Source: Algoriphagus sediminis | Lineage (GTDB): Bacteria > Bacteroidota > Bacteroidia > Cytophagales > Cyclobacteriaceae | Direction: 5' to 3' | Length of the DNA stretch: 64,000 bases | NCBI RefSeq assembly: GCF_030403435.1 | Contig: NZ_JAUEPH010000004.1 | Span: 248,001-312,000 of the forward strand | Part shown: positions 43,291 to 54,395 of the stretch, piece by piece | Layout: each line of letters starts with the position of its first letter | Position numbering within the stretch: the first letter of the stretch is position 1 | Made by a program: the position numbers and the translations under genes | Notes under the pieces: model-generated | What the model was told of the DNA's origin: nothing | Seen by the model: the letters and a program-made list of their open reading frames with translations, nothing else | Databases searched by the model: none

Positions 43291-44118
43291 CTACTTTGTT
43301 TTTATGTTCAAAAGTATTCCCAATACCACAAGCCCCATTCCTATATAAGAGCCCAAAGTAAACGTCTCATCAAAGAAGATAAAACCAAAAATCAAGGCGT
43401 AAATCATCCCCAAATAAGTAAGGCTGGAAACCTTAGAAACATTTGCATTTTGATAAGCTACAGTCATAAAGTATTGGGCACTTTGGGTACAAACCCCAAT
43501 CCATAATAATAGAACCCAATCCCAGCCTTCAGGGTTTACCCAATTGAAAAAACAAATTACGGTCGCGATCGGAAGAGTAACTAAAGGGAAGTAAAAAATA
43601 ATTACCAGAGGATGCTCCGTATTCTTCAGCTTGCGGATAACGTTGTAAGCCAAACCAGAGAAAAGAGCCGAAGTAACCCCCACCCCTGCCCATATTAAAT
43701 CCACTCTGGTATCAAAGCCCTGTACCACAATCACTCCCACAAATGCCATCCCAAAATAGAGGAATTGAATTGGCTTAACTTTTTCCCTAACCAGGAAAAT
43801 CCCAAGGATGGTGGTGAAAATCGGAGATAAATACTGAATGGTCACAGCACTGGCAAGTGGAATGTTTTGAAGGGTGTAGAAAAAGGTAATGAGCCCAATG
43901 GAGCCTACTATTCCCCGGACCACCAGCAACTTTTTATTGTTACCAAAAACATTGATTTTTTGACTCCTCAGGTAAACCAAACTGAAAATCAAACTAAATA
44001 TGGAGCGGAAGAAAATTATCTCTATAGCCGGAATGTGAGGCAGGAACTTTACAGAGACATTCATCAAGGCGAAAAATATCCCAGCCAAAATCATGGACTG
44101 TACACTTGAAAGCTTCAA
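43291..44118 (-). CDS. DMT/EamA-family transporter
   Basis: Ten predicted transmembrane helices in two EamA repeats. The first starts SMILAGIFFALMNVSVKFLP with the motif FFRSIFSLIFSLVYLRS, the second around LIWAGVGVTSALFSGLAYNV. The final helices are SSLTYLGMIYALIFGFIFFD and IGMGLVVLGILLN. 275 residues is short but complete. Exports or imports small metabolites; the substrate cannot be inferred. It is a separate unit from pncB. Confidence 0.85.
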   Translation of the reverse strand: MKLSSVQSMILAGIFFALMNVSVKFLPHIPAIEIIFFRSIFSLIFSLVYLRSQKINVFGNNKKLLVVRGIVGSIGLITFFYTLQNIPLASAVTIQYLSPIFTTILGIFLVREKVKPIQFLYFGMAFVGVIVVQGFDTRVDLIWAGVGVTSALFSGLAYNVIRKLKNTEHPLVIIFYFPLVTLPIATVICFFNWVNPEGWDWVLLLWIGVCTQSAQYFMTVAYQNANVSKVSSLTYLGMIYALIFGFIFFDETFTLGSYIGMGLVVLGILLNIKTK

Positions 44119-44233
44119 ACTTTTCAGAATTTGAGTTGTAAAGGCAAATTCAGGAAATAAAGTTTAAAATTCTGATTAAGAATTACAGATTTGAAACTTT
44201 TGTGGATTCACCCTGTTAGTGAAAATAAAAATT

Positions 44234-44683
44234 ATGGCATTAGGCATAGGAGCAAAAGCCCCGGATTTCAAACTTCCATCCACTTCTGGAAAAAATCTTT
44301 CCAAATCAGAAGATTTAGACGGAAAACCCTTTATCCTTTACTTTTATCCAAAGGATTTTACTCCTGGCTGTACCGCAGAAGCTTGCGAGTTCCGTGATCA
44401 GTTTGAAGCTTTCCGTGATCTGGATATCCCTGTATTCGGTGTGAGTAGAGATAGCATAGATTCTCACTTAAAATTCAAGAAGCAACATAGATTACCATTT
44501 GAGCTTCTTTCTGATAGGGATGGAAAGATTTGTAAGGCGTATGATGCTTTGATTCCCTTAATCAAGATGCCAAAAAGAATTACTTACCTCATTAATGACA
44601 AGCATGAAGTCGCCGCAGTTTTTTCGGAAATGTTTGAGTCAAAAGGCCACATTGAAAGTATGTTGGCCTCTTTGAAAAGCTGA
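44234..44683 (+). CDS. bcp: Thioredoxin-dependent peroxiredoxin, BCP family
   Basis: Reduces hydroperoxides. DFTPGCTAEACEFRDQFEAF carries the peroxidatic Cys followed five residues later by a second Cys, the atypical 2-Cys BCP pattern. KRITYLINDKHEVAAVFSEM ends the thioredoxin fold. The start is taken at the ATG at 44234 (MALGIGAKAPDFKLP), since the frame from GTG at 44219 only adds MKIKI. 149 residues is normal. It ends directly against the convergent LolD-type gene. Confidence 0.9.
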   Translation: MALGIGAKAPDFKLPSTSGKNLSKSEDLDGKPFILYFYPKDFTPGCTAEACEFRDQFEAFRDLDIPVFGVSRDSIDSHLKFKKQHRLPFELLSDRDGKICKAYDALIPLIKMPKRITYLINDKHEVAAVFSEMFESKGHIESMLASLKS

Positions 44684-45334
44684 TCAGACGATCAAACCGT
44701 CCTTCATGGTAACCTTTCTGTCAGAGAGATCTGCAAGTGAATCATTATGAGTGACGATGACAAAAGTCTGATTAAGCTCGTCGCGAAGGGTGAAAAACAG
44801 CTGATGAAGGGCTTCTGCATTTGAAGTATCGAGGTTTCCACTAGGCTCATCAGCCAAAACAACTTTTGGTGAATTGATCAAAGCCCTTGCCACTGCCACT
44901 CTTTGCTGTTCGCCCCCTGACATTTCTGATGGCTTGGCATCAAGGCGATGAGTTATTCCCAGAATCTCCGCAAGTTCTTTCACTCGCTTATTCAGCTCTC
45001 CCAAATCAGTTTTTCGGATAAGACCAGGAATCTGAATATTCTCAAATGCAGTAAATTCCGGAAGTAGATTGTGAAACTGAAAAATGAATCCCAACTCGGA
45101 ATTCCTAAAATCTGCCAGTTTATCCTTTTTTAGTTTCCCCAATTCCAAACCATTCATCAGGACATTGCCGCTATCGGCCTTATCTAGTGTACCTAAAATA
45201 TGGAGAAGCGTACTTTTTCCGGCACCTGAAGAGCCAACTATAGAAACCACCTCCTTTTCTCTAATTTCTAAATTTACACCTTTCAAGACATGAAGGTTTC
45301 CGTAAGATTTATGGATGTTTTTGGCTATCAGCAT
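44684..45334 (-). CDS. ABC transporter ATP-binding protein, LolD/MacB-like
   Basis: Walker A GSSGAGKSTLLHILGTLD (about residues 34-51), signature SGGEQQRVAVARAL, Walker B VVLADEPSGNLD and the H-loop IVTHN. The order and the FQFHNLLPEFTAFENI Q-loop are those of lipoprotein-release and FtsE-like exporters. 216 residues fits. There is no membrane permease next to it, so the partner is encoded elsewhere. LolD in this phylum feeds lipoprotein transport, but I do not commit to the substrate. Confidence 0.85.
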   Translation of the reverse strand: MLIAKNIHKSYGNLHVLKGVNLEIREKEVVSIVGSSGAGKSTLLHILGTLDKADSGNVLMNGLELGKLKKDKLADFRNSELGFIFQFHNLLPEFTAFENIQIPGLIRKTDLGELNKRVKELAEILGITHRLDAKPSEMSGGEQQRVAVARALINSPKVVLADEPSGNLDTSNAEALHQLFFTLRDELNQTFVIVTHNDSLADLSDRKVTMKDGLIV

Positions 45335-45474
45335 GCTGCGATTTTCTAAGAGGCCTTAAAATTAGAACAATTGATTTAAATCGAATCAAAAGCTCTTTTT
45401 TTTGGTAAAAAAGAAGATTACCCGGTTTGATAAATGAGGCATTGACCTTAACTTCGGGCAAAAATTTTGACAGG

Positions 45475-46689
45475 ATGAATATTCACGAATATCAAGCAAA
45501 AGAAGTACTAAAAGGCTACGGCGTAAAAATCCAGGAAGGCATTGTTGCCGATACTCCTGAAGCGGCTCATGAGGCTGCCGTAAAATTAAATGCAGAAACA
45601 GGTACGTCTTGGTATGTGATAAAAGCCCAAATCCACGCAGGCGGTAGAGGAAAAGGAAAGATCAACGAAACCGGTTCTAATGGAGTAGTTTTGGCCAAAA
45701 GTCTTGATGATGTTTCTTCAAAGGCAAAAGATATTTTGGGTGGAACTTTGGTGACACACCAAACCGGTGCAGAAGGCAAAGTGGTAAATAAAGTTCTCAT
45801 CGCTGAAGATGTGTACTATCCAGGTGAATCAGAGCCTAAGGAATACTATCTATCCATCCTTCTGGACAGAGCATCTGGCAGCAATGTGATCATGGCCTCA
45901 ACTGAGGGTGGAATGGATATCGAGGAAGTAGCTGAAAAGACTCCTGAGAAAATCATTAAGGAGTGGATAGACCCTAAAGCAGGACTTCAGGGCTTCCAGG
46001 TAAGAAAGGTTGCCTTTAAGCTTGGCCTTACCGGCAAAGCTTTTAAAGAGATGACCAAATTCATAGCGGCTCTTTACAAAGCCTACGAAGCTACGGACTC
46101 TTCTCAATTTGAGATCAATCCAGTGTTAAAAACTTCTGATGATAAAATTTTGGCGGTGGATGCCAAAGTAAATCTTGATGACAATGCAATGTATAGGCAT
46201 CCAGATCTTGCAGCTTTGAGAGATTTAGCTGAAGAAGATCCTTTGGAAGTCGAGGCTGGTGAATCAGGATTGAATTATGTGAAGCTGGATGGAAACGTTG
46301 GTTGTATGGTGAATGGAGCCGGACTTGCAATGGCTACCATGGATATGATCAAGCTTTCAGGTGGTGAACCTGCAAACTTCCTTGATGTAGGTGGCGGAGC
46401 AAATGCAACAACAGTTGAAGCCGGTTTTAGAATCATTCTTCAAGACCCAAATGTGAAAGCTATTCTTATCAACGTATTCGGTGGAATCGTAAGATGTGAT
46501 AGAATCGCAAACGGTGTGGTGGAAGCTTATAAAACGATTGGAGATATTTCTGTGCCAATTATCGTAAGACTTCAGGGTACCAATGCAGAAGAAGGTGCTA
46601 AAATCATAGACGAGTCAGGGCTGAAAGTTCAATCCGCGATTACTCTAAAAGAAGCAGCTGAGAAAGTTCAAGCAGTTTTAAATAGCTAA
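45475..46689 (+). CDS. sucC: Succinate-CoA ligase, ADP-forming, beta subunit
   Basis: TCA-cycle enzyme that makes ATP or GTP from succinyl-CoA. The start is set at the ATG at 45475 (MNIHEYQAKEVLKGYGV), the canonical opening; the longer frame from 45427 adds 16 residues that do not belong to the family. The ATP-grasp region has VIKAQIHAGGRGKGK and AVDAKVNLDDNAMYRHPDL. The C-terminal domain has GGGANATTVEAGFRIILQDP and FGGIVRCDRIANGVVEA. About 404 residues. The tRNA-Arg gene follows 6 bp after its stop. Confidence 0.96.
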   Translation: MNIHEYQAKEVLKGYGVKIQEGIVADTPEAAHEAAVKLNAETGTSWYVIKAQIHAGGRGKGKINETGSNGVVLAKSLDDVSSKAKDILGGTLVTHQTGAEGKVVNKVLIAEDVYYPGESEPKEYYLSILLDRASGSNVIMASTEGGMDIEEVAEKTPEKIIKEWIDPKAGLQGFQVRKVAFKLGLTGKAFKEMTKFIAALYKAYEATDSSQFEINPVLKTSDDKILAVDAKVNLDDNAMYRHPDLAALRDLAEEDPLEVEAGESGLNYVKLDGNVGCMVNGAGLAMATMDMIKLSGGEPANFLDVGGGANATTVEAGFRIILQDPNVKAILINVFGGIVRCDRIANGVVEAYKTIGDISVPIIVRLQGTNAEEGAKIIDESGLKVQSAITLKEAAEKVQAVLNS

Positions 46690-46695
46690 AAATAA

Positions 46696-46769
46696 GCACG
46701 CGTAGTTCAACTGGATAGAATATCGGATTTCGGCTCCGAGGGTTGAGGGTTCGAATCCTTCCGCGTGTA
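46696..46769 (+). tRNA. tRNA-Arg (anticodon TCG)
   Basis: Folded by hand: acceptor stem GCACGCG / CGCGTGT, D arm around GTTCAACTGGATAGAAT, anticodon stem TCGGA / TCCGA with loop TTTCGGC (anticodon TCG), and T arm GAGGGTTCGAATCCTTC, with discriminator A at 46769. The CCA is not encoded. 74 nt. It starts 6 bp after the sucC stop and ends 4 bp before a terminator, so it appears to be cotranscribed with sucC. Confidence 0.92.
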
Positions 46770-46772
46770 CAA

Positions 46773-46801
46773 AGTCCTGGTTTTGCCAGGGCTTTTTTTT
46801 T
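46773..46801 (+). terminator. Terminator after tRNA-Arg
   Basis: AGTCCTGG / CCAGGGCT is an 8-bp stem with one G-U pair and a 5-nt loop, followed by nine thymines. Confidence 0.9.
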
Positions 46802-46955
46802 GCACTTTTCAAAGAGGCACAATAAAAAAGCAGGAGAAAATCTCCTGCCCTTTATTTGAAAACTAAACCAACTATTATTTAACTACCACAATGAATTCAA
46901 ATATATTATAAATATTAAAGAATCAAAACCCCAAATAAAAAATTGTACTTTTTAA

Positions 46956-47858
46956 TTATTCCTCAGGAAAGGTACTTCGCTTAAATGCAATGCCCAAAGC
47001 AAGTCCCTGGCTAAACTGAATAGCATTATCCTGATCTAAATCATAAATCATCAAACTCGTCAAAGAAACATTTATCAGATCAGAAACTTTGGCCGTTAAG
47101 GCCAGGTCCAAACGGTGATCTATTGCGTTGAAAGCGAAATTCTGGTAATTCGCATACATCTGGTATCGGGTCACGAAAGTCACGTTTTCTGATAATTTTT
47201 TATTCCAATCCAGAAGCAAACTGAACGCAGCTGCTTCAGTCCTTACGGTTTCGCCGATTTCCACCCCATAATTCTCAGGAACATTTAGATAGAGCTCTGT
47301 ATCGGTCACAAAGGTCCATCTCGGGGAGAAAGGAGATATCCTCAGGCTAAACTCGTCATTTGGTTTGTATTCAACCCCTATCGCTGTCGTCAAATAAGCC
47401 GGATTCATAAACTTGGAAATCAACGTTCGATCGTTATCAGAGAAGTCATATCCAGGAGCAAACTGAGAAAGAAAATTAAGTGATACGAAATAATTCCATT
47501 TTGAATTGATTGCAAGACCGACCTTGCTGTCTAAAAATATTCGGTCATTGGATTTCCGTACATCCTCTCCTTGGTTACGAACCACACCATAAAGTAAGTC
47601 AAGGGTATTATCCCAGCTCCACTTATCTTTTTTGTAGTTTCTTCTAGCGAAAAAATAGGTGCCTAAGGCGATAGAGTTCACACCACCACCGGTCCAGTTT
47701 CCACTAAATGAGGCTTGATTTAAATTAATACCTCCAGAGGTTTCCTTAAGCCAATAAGTGGTATCCTGTTTGGTTTCTTCAGCTGTGACTTCATCCTGAG
47801 CCTGTACTGCAAAAAGGACAACTAATGATAAAAATGCGGTTGTAAAGAGTCTTTTCAT
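46956..47858 (-). CDS. DUF3078 outer-membrane-like protein
   Basis: Signal peptide (MKRLFTTAFLSLVVLFAVQAQ), then a beta-barrel. GGINLNQASFSGNWTGGGVN is the diagnostic DUF3078 start; TYFFARRNYKKDKWSWDNTL and QMYANYQNFAFNAIDHRLDL follow. 300 residues. It is a Bacteroidota-specific family of unknown function in the outer membrane. A terminator (47934-47958) and about 120 bp separate its promoter side from gyrB. Confidence 0.85.
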   Translation of the reverse strand: MKRLFTTAFLSLVVLFAVQAQDEVTAEETKQDTTYWLKETSGGINLNQASFSGNWTGGGVNSIALGTYFFARRNYKKDKWSWDNTLDLLYGVVRNQGEDVRKSNDRIFLDSKVGLAINSKWNYFVSLNFLSQFAPGYDFSDNDRTLISKFMNPAYLTTAIGVEYKPNDEFSLRISPFSPRWTFVTDTELYLNVPENYGVEIGETVRTEAAAFSLLLDWNKKLSENVTFVTRYQMYANYQNFAFNAIDHRLDLALTAKVSDLINVSLTSLMIYDLDQDNAIQFSQGLALGIAFKRSTFPEE

Positions 47859-47933
47859 AATTTATCTAAAATTTCAAGCCACAAATATTAAAAATAGACG
47901 GAAAAAATTGTCTGATTTCTAGAGATTTATCCA

Positions 47934-47958
47934 TAAAAAAAGGAGGCCGAGGCCTCCT
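47934..47958 (-). terminator. Terminator after gyrB
   Basis: AGGAGGCC / GGCCTCCT is an 8-bp stem with a 2-nt loop at 47941-47958; on the minus strand it continues TTTTTTTAT. The gyrB stop is 20 bp before it. Confidence 0.85.
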
Positions 47959-47978
47959 TTCAAGCAATTATTAATCTC

Positions 47979-50274
<2,296 letters not shown>

Positions 50275-51024
50275 ATGAACTTTACCATCGCTGCTGATCT
50301 AGTCAATCTTGACAGGATCATTAATGCTGACCCGATCGCCATTACCTTCTTTATTGGGTACATGGCCATGTTTGCATCCGCTGTCTTTTTCTTTGTAGAA
50401 AGAGGTTCAGTGGAAGGGAAATGGAAGATGTCGCTACTTGTGTCAGGTTTGATAACAGGTATTGCTGCAGTCCATTATTACTATATGAGAGATTTTTACC
50501 TGGCTACAGGTGAAAGCCCTACTGCCTTCAGATATGTTGACTGGACACTTACTGTGCCTTTGATGTGTGTGGAGTTTTACTTACTTACAAAGCCATTTGG
50601 TGCGAAGGGATCAACTCTGTTTAAATTGATTCTTGCCTCTTTAGTAATGCTAGTAACCGGTTTTATCGGCGAAACATCAGGAATCGAGAGCAACGTAATG
50701 TGGGGAATCCTTTCAACAGTGGGTTACTTGTACATCGTTTATGAAGTGTTTGCTGGAGATGTGGCAAAACTTGCTAAGGCGTCAAACAGTGAAGCCCTAG
50801 GACGAGCGATGTTCCTTCTAAAGATCTTTATTACTCTAGGATGGTCTATTTATCCAATTGGTTACATGGTACTGCCTGGAAACCTTCTTTCTGGAGCGTT
50901 TGAAGTAAGTTCAATTGACTTATTCTATAACCTTGCAGATGCTATCAATAAGATTGGATTTGGACTGGTAATTTATTCAGTAGCTATCGCTGAAACCGCT
51001 AAGGCTAAAGCCGCCAAAGCTTAA
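50275..51024 (+). CDS. Proteorhodopsin, light-driven proton pump (green-tuned)
   Basis: Seven-helix retinal protein. FRYVDWTLTVPLMCVEFYLL has the DTE triad: counterion D89, T93 and proton donor E100, so it is a proton pump and not a sodium (NDQ) or chloride pump. Met97 at the spectral-tuning position predicts green absorption, and H67 pairs with D89. The Schiff-base lysine is K226 in NLADAINKIGFG, with D222 the second counterion. By hand alignment G144 matches the fenestration position (Phe152 in green PR). crtY and blh follow, supplying retinal. Confidence 0.95.
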   Translation: MNFTIAADLVNLDRIINADPIAITFFIGYMAMFASAVFFFVERGSVEGKWKMSLLVSGLITGIAAVHYYYMRDFYLATGESPTAFRYVDWTLTVPLMCVEFYLLTKPFGAKGSTLFKLILASLVMLVTGFIGETSGIESNVMWGILSTVGYLYIVYEVFAGDVAKLAKASNSEALGRAMFLLKIFITLGWSIYPIGYMVLPGNLLSGAFEVSSIDLFYNLADAINKIGFGLVIYSVAIAETAKAKAAKA

Positions 51025-51038
51025 TCAACCAAAATTTA

Positions 51039-51065
51039 AGAGCCGTTCTCTCTGAGAACGGCTCT
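51039..51065 (+). promoter_or_regulatory. Strong hairpin between rhodopsin and crtY
   Basis: AGAGCCGTTCTC / GAGAACGGCTCT is a perfect 12-bp stem with a 3-nt loop. Only ATCTTT lies between it and the crtY ATG at 51072, so it ends 6 nt before the start codon. It could act as an attenuator, transcript stabiliser or weak terminator. Confidence 0.75.
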
Positions 51066-51071
51066 ATCTTT

Positions 51072-52208
51072 ATGAAAGAATTTGATTACATATTTGCAGG
51101 AGCAGGTTGTGCTGGATTAAGCATGATTTACCATGTGCTGAATAGTCCATTAAAGGACAAACGAATTCTTTTAATTGACCCACATTTTGGGGAAATACCA
51201 AACAAAACCTGGTGCTATTGGGCAAAAGAGGCTCTCCCAATCCATCCAGAAAAATCACTCAATCAACACTGGTCTAAGTTTTCTTTAGGAACTAAAAACC
51301 AAAATCGTACTTACGAATTTGATCAGCTCAAATATTGGCATATCAACTCGAAGGAGTTTTATGAATTTATTCTACCTCAAATTAATTCCTCAGACAGCAT
51401 AGAAATTGTTCAAGACTCGGTAGTTGAAATATATGAAAATGATTCAGAAGCATTTGTAAGAACGAAGAGCGAATCATTTTCAAGCAAATACGTTTTTGAT
51501 TCAAGACTCTCCGAGAAAAATAATCAAAACAGTAATTCTTTAAAGCAGGTATTTGCAGGTTGGAGAGTTGAATTTGATTCGCCAGTTTTTGACCCTACTA
51601 CATTCAGCCTAATGGAGGTGGATGATAGTTCATCAAAGGACTTTAGCTTCTTCTATGTCCTACCCCATTCAGATCGCTCTGCCTTAATTGAGTTTACCAA
51701 ATACGACACGGACCGGACAAGCCTGAAGGAATTAAAAGGCGCGATAAAAGATTACATCTCTGACAAGTTCGGGGATATTGAGTACAAAATCACCTTCGAA
51801 GAAGATGGGATAATTCCTATGTCAACCCTCCATAATTCAATCCACTCTGAGCGTTTAATTCCAATTGGCACAAGAGCAGGTTGGACCAAGCCTTCAACCG
51901 GTTATACATTCTTTACCATTCAAAAGAATTGTGAAATTCTATTAGAAAAACTCCAAAATGGTGAGCCTCTTTCATTAACTCCGAAAGAGTCTCGGTTTAA
52001 ATTTTACGACAATATTCTCCTCAACATTGCCCATAATTGGCCTAGCCAATTAAAAACAGTGTTTTTAAATCTATTCCACCAAAACCCTCCAGATCAGGTG
52101 TTTAGATTCCTTGGAGAACAAACTTCTTTAAGGGAGGAGTTTCAAATTCTAAGAAGGCTACGGTTTGGGATCTTTATCAAAAGTCTAATTACCTATGGCA
52201 AGTATTAG
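51072..52208 (+). CDS. crtY: Lycopene beta-cyclase
   Basis: Converts lycopene to beta-carotene by cyclising both ends. The opening FDYIFAGAGCAGLSMIYHVL is the dinucleotide (FAD/NAD) fold of CrtY, with NKTWCYWAKEALPI close by. The later segments VFAGWRVEFDSPVF and IPIGTRAGWTKPSTGYTFFT are the conserved IPTGTR-type and substrate-region motifs. 378 residues is normal. It sits directly downstream of the hairpin after the rhodopsin gene and overlaps blh by 14 bp. Its product is the substrate of Blh. Confidence 0.9.
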   Translation: MKEFDYIFAGAGCAGLSMIYHVLNSPLKDKRILLIDPHFGEIPNKTWCYWAKEALPIHPEKSLNQHWSKFSLGTKNQNRTYEFDQLKYWHINSKEFYEFILPQINSSDSIEIVQDSVVEIYENDSEAFVRTKSESFSSKYVFDSRLSEKNNQNSNSLKQVFAGWRVEFDSPVFDPTTFSLMEVDDSSSKDFSFFYVLPHSDRSALIEFTKYDTDRTSLKELKGAIKDYISDKFGDIEYKITFEEDGIIPMSTLHNSIHSERLIPIGTRAGWTKPSTGYTFFTIQKNCEILLEKLQNGEPLSLTPKESRFKFYDNILLNIAHNWPSQLKTVFLNLFHQNPPDQVFRFLGEQTSLREEFQILRRLRFGIFIKSLITYGKY

Positions 52209-53085
52209 TATCATCGGGAAGAGTGTAGGGTTAATCATCGCAATAGCCTATTCAGTTATTGGATTTGATTACCCAATACTTGATTATGCGCTATTTGGCT
52301 TGATTCTGCTGCTTGTAGGCATACCTCATGGTGCTATTGATCATCTTACCTCAAACCCACATACTTCAAAGTCCACTCTCCTGCCTTTTCTTATACAGTA
52401 TGTGACAATGATACTTTTCTACTCCGTAGTTTGGTATTTCTTACCTCTACTGGCTCTTATCCTTTTCTTAGGAATGTCTGCTTATCATTTTGGGCAAACT
52501 CATTTTATTAAAAGAATTGAAGTTAGCTCAGCAAAAACAGCATTGCTTTACCTTTCCAGAGGAGCATTTTATTTAGCCATAATTATCCTTGGAAGCTTCG
52601 AAGAATCTCAGTCTATTCTTGCTTCAATTATTGATATCACACCCCTCTACCATCTTCAATGGTATGTGATTTTTTCACTCTTCTTTCTTTCTCTAATTAT
52701 GCAAAGAATCTGCAGAGTGAAGTTTTCGTCTGGTGATTTGCTGGAACTCACTGCACTACCTTTGCTACTTTACTTTACACCACTTGCCATCAGCTTCATC
52801 CTTTACTTCGGAATCTGGCATTCTATTCCCAGTATGGTGGCCGAGTACAATTACTTGAGGCAATATCCTTGCTGTCAAAATTTGGGGGATTTTGTTAAAC
52901 AGCTCTTACCATTTACATTTTTAAGCTTAGTAGGTATTTCTTTAATTCTATGGGCAGGGCTAACTTATTTGTCCAGTGAGGAAATCGTATTGCTTTTCTT
53001 TGTACTTATCTCCCTCATTTCTTTTCCCCACATTCTTTACATGGATAACTTTATAAAGAAAAAAATCAATACTGACCGGTATTAA
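52195..53085 (+). CDS. blh: Brp/Blh-type beta-carotene 15,15'-dioxygenase
   Basis: Cleaves beta-carotene to two retinal molecules, the chromophore of the rhodopsin encoded upstream. It is an integral membrane protein with about seven or more helices. The iron-binding His motifs are GIPHGAIDHL (about residues 42-51) and MSAYHFGQTHF (about 99-109), with further His in YFGIWHSIPSM. 296 residues is normal. It overlaps crtY by 14 bp, so retinal synthesis is coupled. Its end overlaps the convergent CoA-binding gene by 20 bp. Confidence 0.9.
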   Translation: MASISIIGKSVGLIIAIAYSVIGFDYPILDYALFGLILLLVGIPHGAIDHLTSNPHTSKSTLLPFLIQYVTMILFYSVVWYFLPLLALILFLGMSAYHFGQTHFIKRIEVSSAKTALLYLSRGAFYLAIIILGSFEESQSILASIIDITPLYHLQWYVIFSLFFLSLIMQRICRVKFSSGDLLELTALPLLLYFTPLAISFILYFGIWHSIPSMVAEYNYLRQYPCCQNLGDFVKQLLPFTFLSLVGISLILWAGLTYLSSEEIVLLFFVLISLISFPHILYMDNFIKKKINTDRY

Positions 53086-53437
53086 TCATGACCAAAGTGC
53101 AAGCGTTAATGGCTTCAATTCCAGCTTCTGAAGCCTTCCTCGTTAACCTTGGGTTTTGAGCACCAGGGCTAAAAATAATTCTCTCCGGTTTTAGAGAAAG
53201 CAAATAATCTTCCCATTCCTCCTGGTGTCTTTCATTCATGTACATAGTAATTGTATGCACGTTATCCAGGTTTGGCTTTGACCGAAGGTCAAGAATTTTT
53301 TCCCCTAAAACAGTACCTTTTTTGATGGAAATGGGAATAAAAGGTTTTCCTGCCCTCTTTAAAAATTCAGCGGCAGCATAAGCATATCGCGTAGGATTTG
53401 TGGTGGCCCCAACAATCAGGGTTTTATCCTTATTCAT
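53066..53437 (-). CDS. CoA-binding (YccU-like) protein
   Basis: A Rossmann-like CoA-binding domain: KTLIVGATTNPTRYAYAAAE at the N-terminus, FIPISIKKGTVLGEKILDL and ERIIFSPGAQNPRLTRKASE. The start is set at the ATG at 53437 (MNKDKTLIVG), which overlaps the upstream acyltransferase gene by 8 bp; an ORF from 53512 would add 25 residues that do not look like the fold. 123 residues. The function of this family is uncertain. Confidence 0.75.
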   Translation of the reverse strand: MNKDKTLIVGATTNPTRYAYAAAEFLKRAGKPFIPISIKKGTVLGEKILDLRSKPNLDNVHTITMYMNERHQEEWEDYLLSLKPERIIFSPGAQNPRLTRKASEAGIEAINACTLVMINTGQY

Positions 53438-54395
53438 GTCTGCTCCCGAAGTGTCGATCCCTCTCAAAGGTATCCATGTGCCTATGCTTTTTGGTCTCAT
53501 AGATATCACCAAGACGAATCATAATTCCTGTCTCCTCCACTTCTCCAAATTCATCATTTAGCGCAGTACCAAAAGTCATCATCGTAGGAGAGAGGTTCAT
53601 GTAGGTATTGATTAAAGGGGGAATATTCTCTCCACGAGCCCGAACTTCAGAATTCAAAAGCTTGTATCCAGCTTTATAATCTAAACCTTCAAAGGGATTC
53701 TTTTGATTAGGTAAATCAGTTTTGTAGCCTAATTTCAGTTTTGGCTTTGGGGTGACCAAAGAATCATTATCGGGGAAATAGTGATTCATAAAAATCAAAA
53801 GTAAATCTCTTGCCTCCGCATCGAAATGAGGATACATGGTTACTTTTCCAAATAGATACTTTACATCTGGATTCAAAAGAACCACGGCCCCAAGACCATC
53901 CCAAAGATTATCCAAACTGAAAATTCCTTTACGATTATCTATGCTTGGTTGATATTTTGGCTGAACAAAGGATCTGCCCAACTCAATGGTATAAGGGATA
54001 AATTCATTGATGAATCGTTCAGAGAAATCAAATAGATGCATGGTGGAGAGGTTCAATTCCCCATCTTCCGTAAGGGCGTTTTTACAATGAATAAGCCTGT
54101 AGCCAGCCACAATTTCATCATCCTCAGGACTCCAGGTAATCAACTGATCATAACAATTTTCACAGGTATCATTATCATCTAGATCCATGGCCATTCCTGT
54201 ACCTCCCCCAGCTGATCGAAAAGTAAGTTCACGTAACCTACCAATCTCCTTAACCACATTGGGTGAATTATGATGATTCACGAGGTAAACAAGATTGTCT
54301 CCATTATTGGTGTATCTCAAAAACTTATCTTCTGTAAGTTCTTTTTTCAGGATTTCCCGATCAATTGGCGCTATGATGTCTTCTACTTTATTCAT
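53430..54395 (-). CDS. glsB: N-acyltransferase, GNAT/hemolysin-like (GlsB/OlsB type)
   Basis: The segment IGRLRELTFRSAGGGTGMAM, then DDEIVAGYRLIHCKNALT, is the core of the OlsB/GlsB acyltransferase family (Acetyltransf_5), which N-acylates an amino acid with a 3-hydroxy fatty acid. In Bacteroides, GlsB makes the first step of glycine-lipid synthesis, and a PlsC-type O-acyltransferase does the second. Here the PlsC-type gene lies directly upstream with a 4-bp overlap, as in that pathway. The specific amino acid (glycine versus ornithine) is inferred from the phylum. Confidence 0.7.
   Translation of the reverse strand: MNKVEDIIAPIDREILKKELTEDKFLRYTNNGDNLVYLVNHHNSPNVVKEIGRLRELTFRSAGGGTGMAMDLDDNDTCENCYDQLITWSPEDDEIVAGYRLIHCKNALTEDGELNLSTMHLFDFSERFINEFIPYTIELGRSFVQPKYQPSIDNRKGIFSLDNLWDGLGAVVLLNPDVKYLFGKVTMYPHFDAEARDLLLIFMNHYFPDNDSLVTPKPKLKLGYKTDLPNQKNPFEGLDYKAGYKLLNSEVRARGENIPPLINTYMNLSPTMMTFGTALNDEFGEVEETGIMIRLGDIYETKKHRHMDTFERDRHFGSRHE

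Noticed and set aside
46696..46769. tRNA-Arg as an integration site for a mobile element
   Set aside because: No integrase, no direct repeat of the 3' end and the neighbours sucC and DUF3078 are ordinary chromosomal genes.
50275..51024. Sodium- or chloride-pumping rhodopsin
   Set aside because: The triad is D-T-E, as in proton pumps, and not N-D-Q or N-T-Q.
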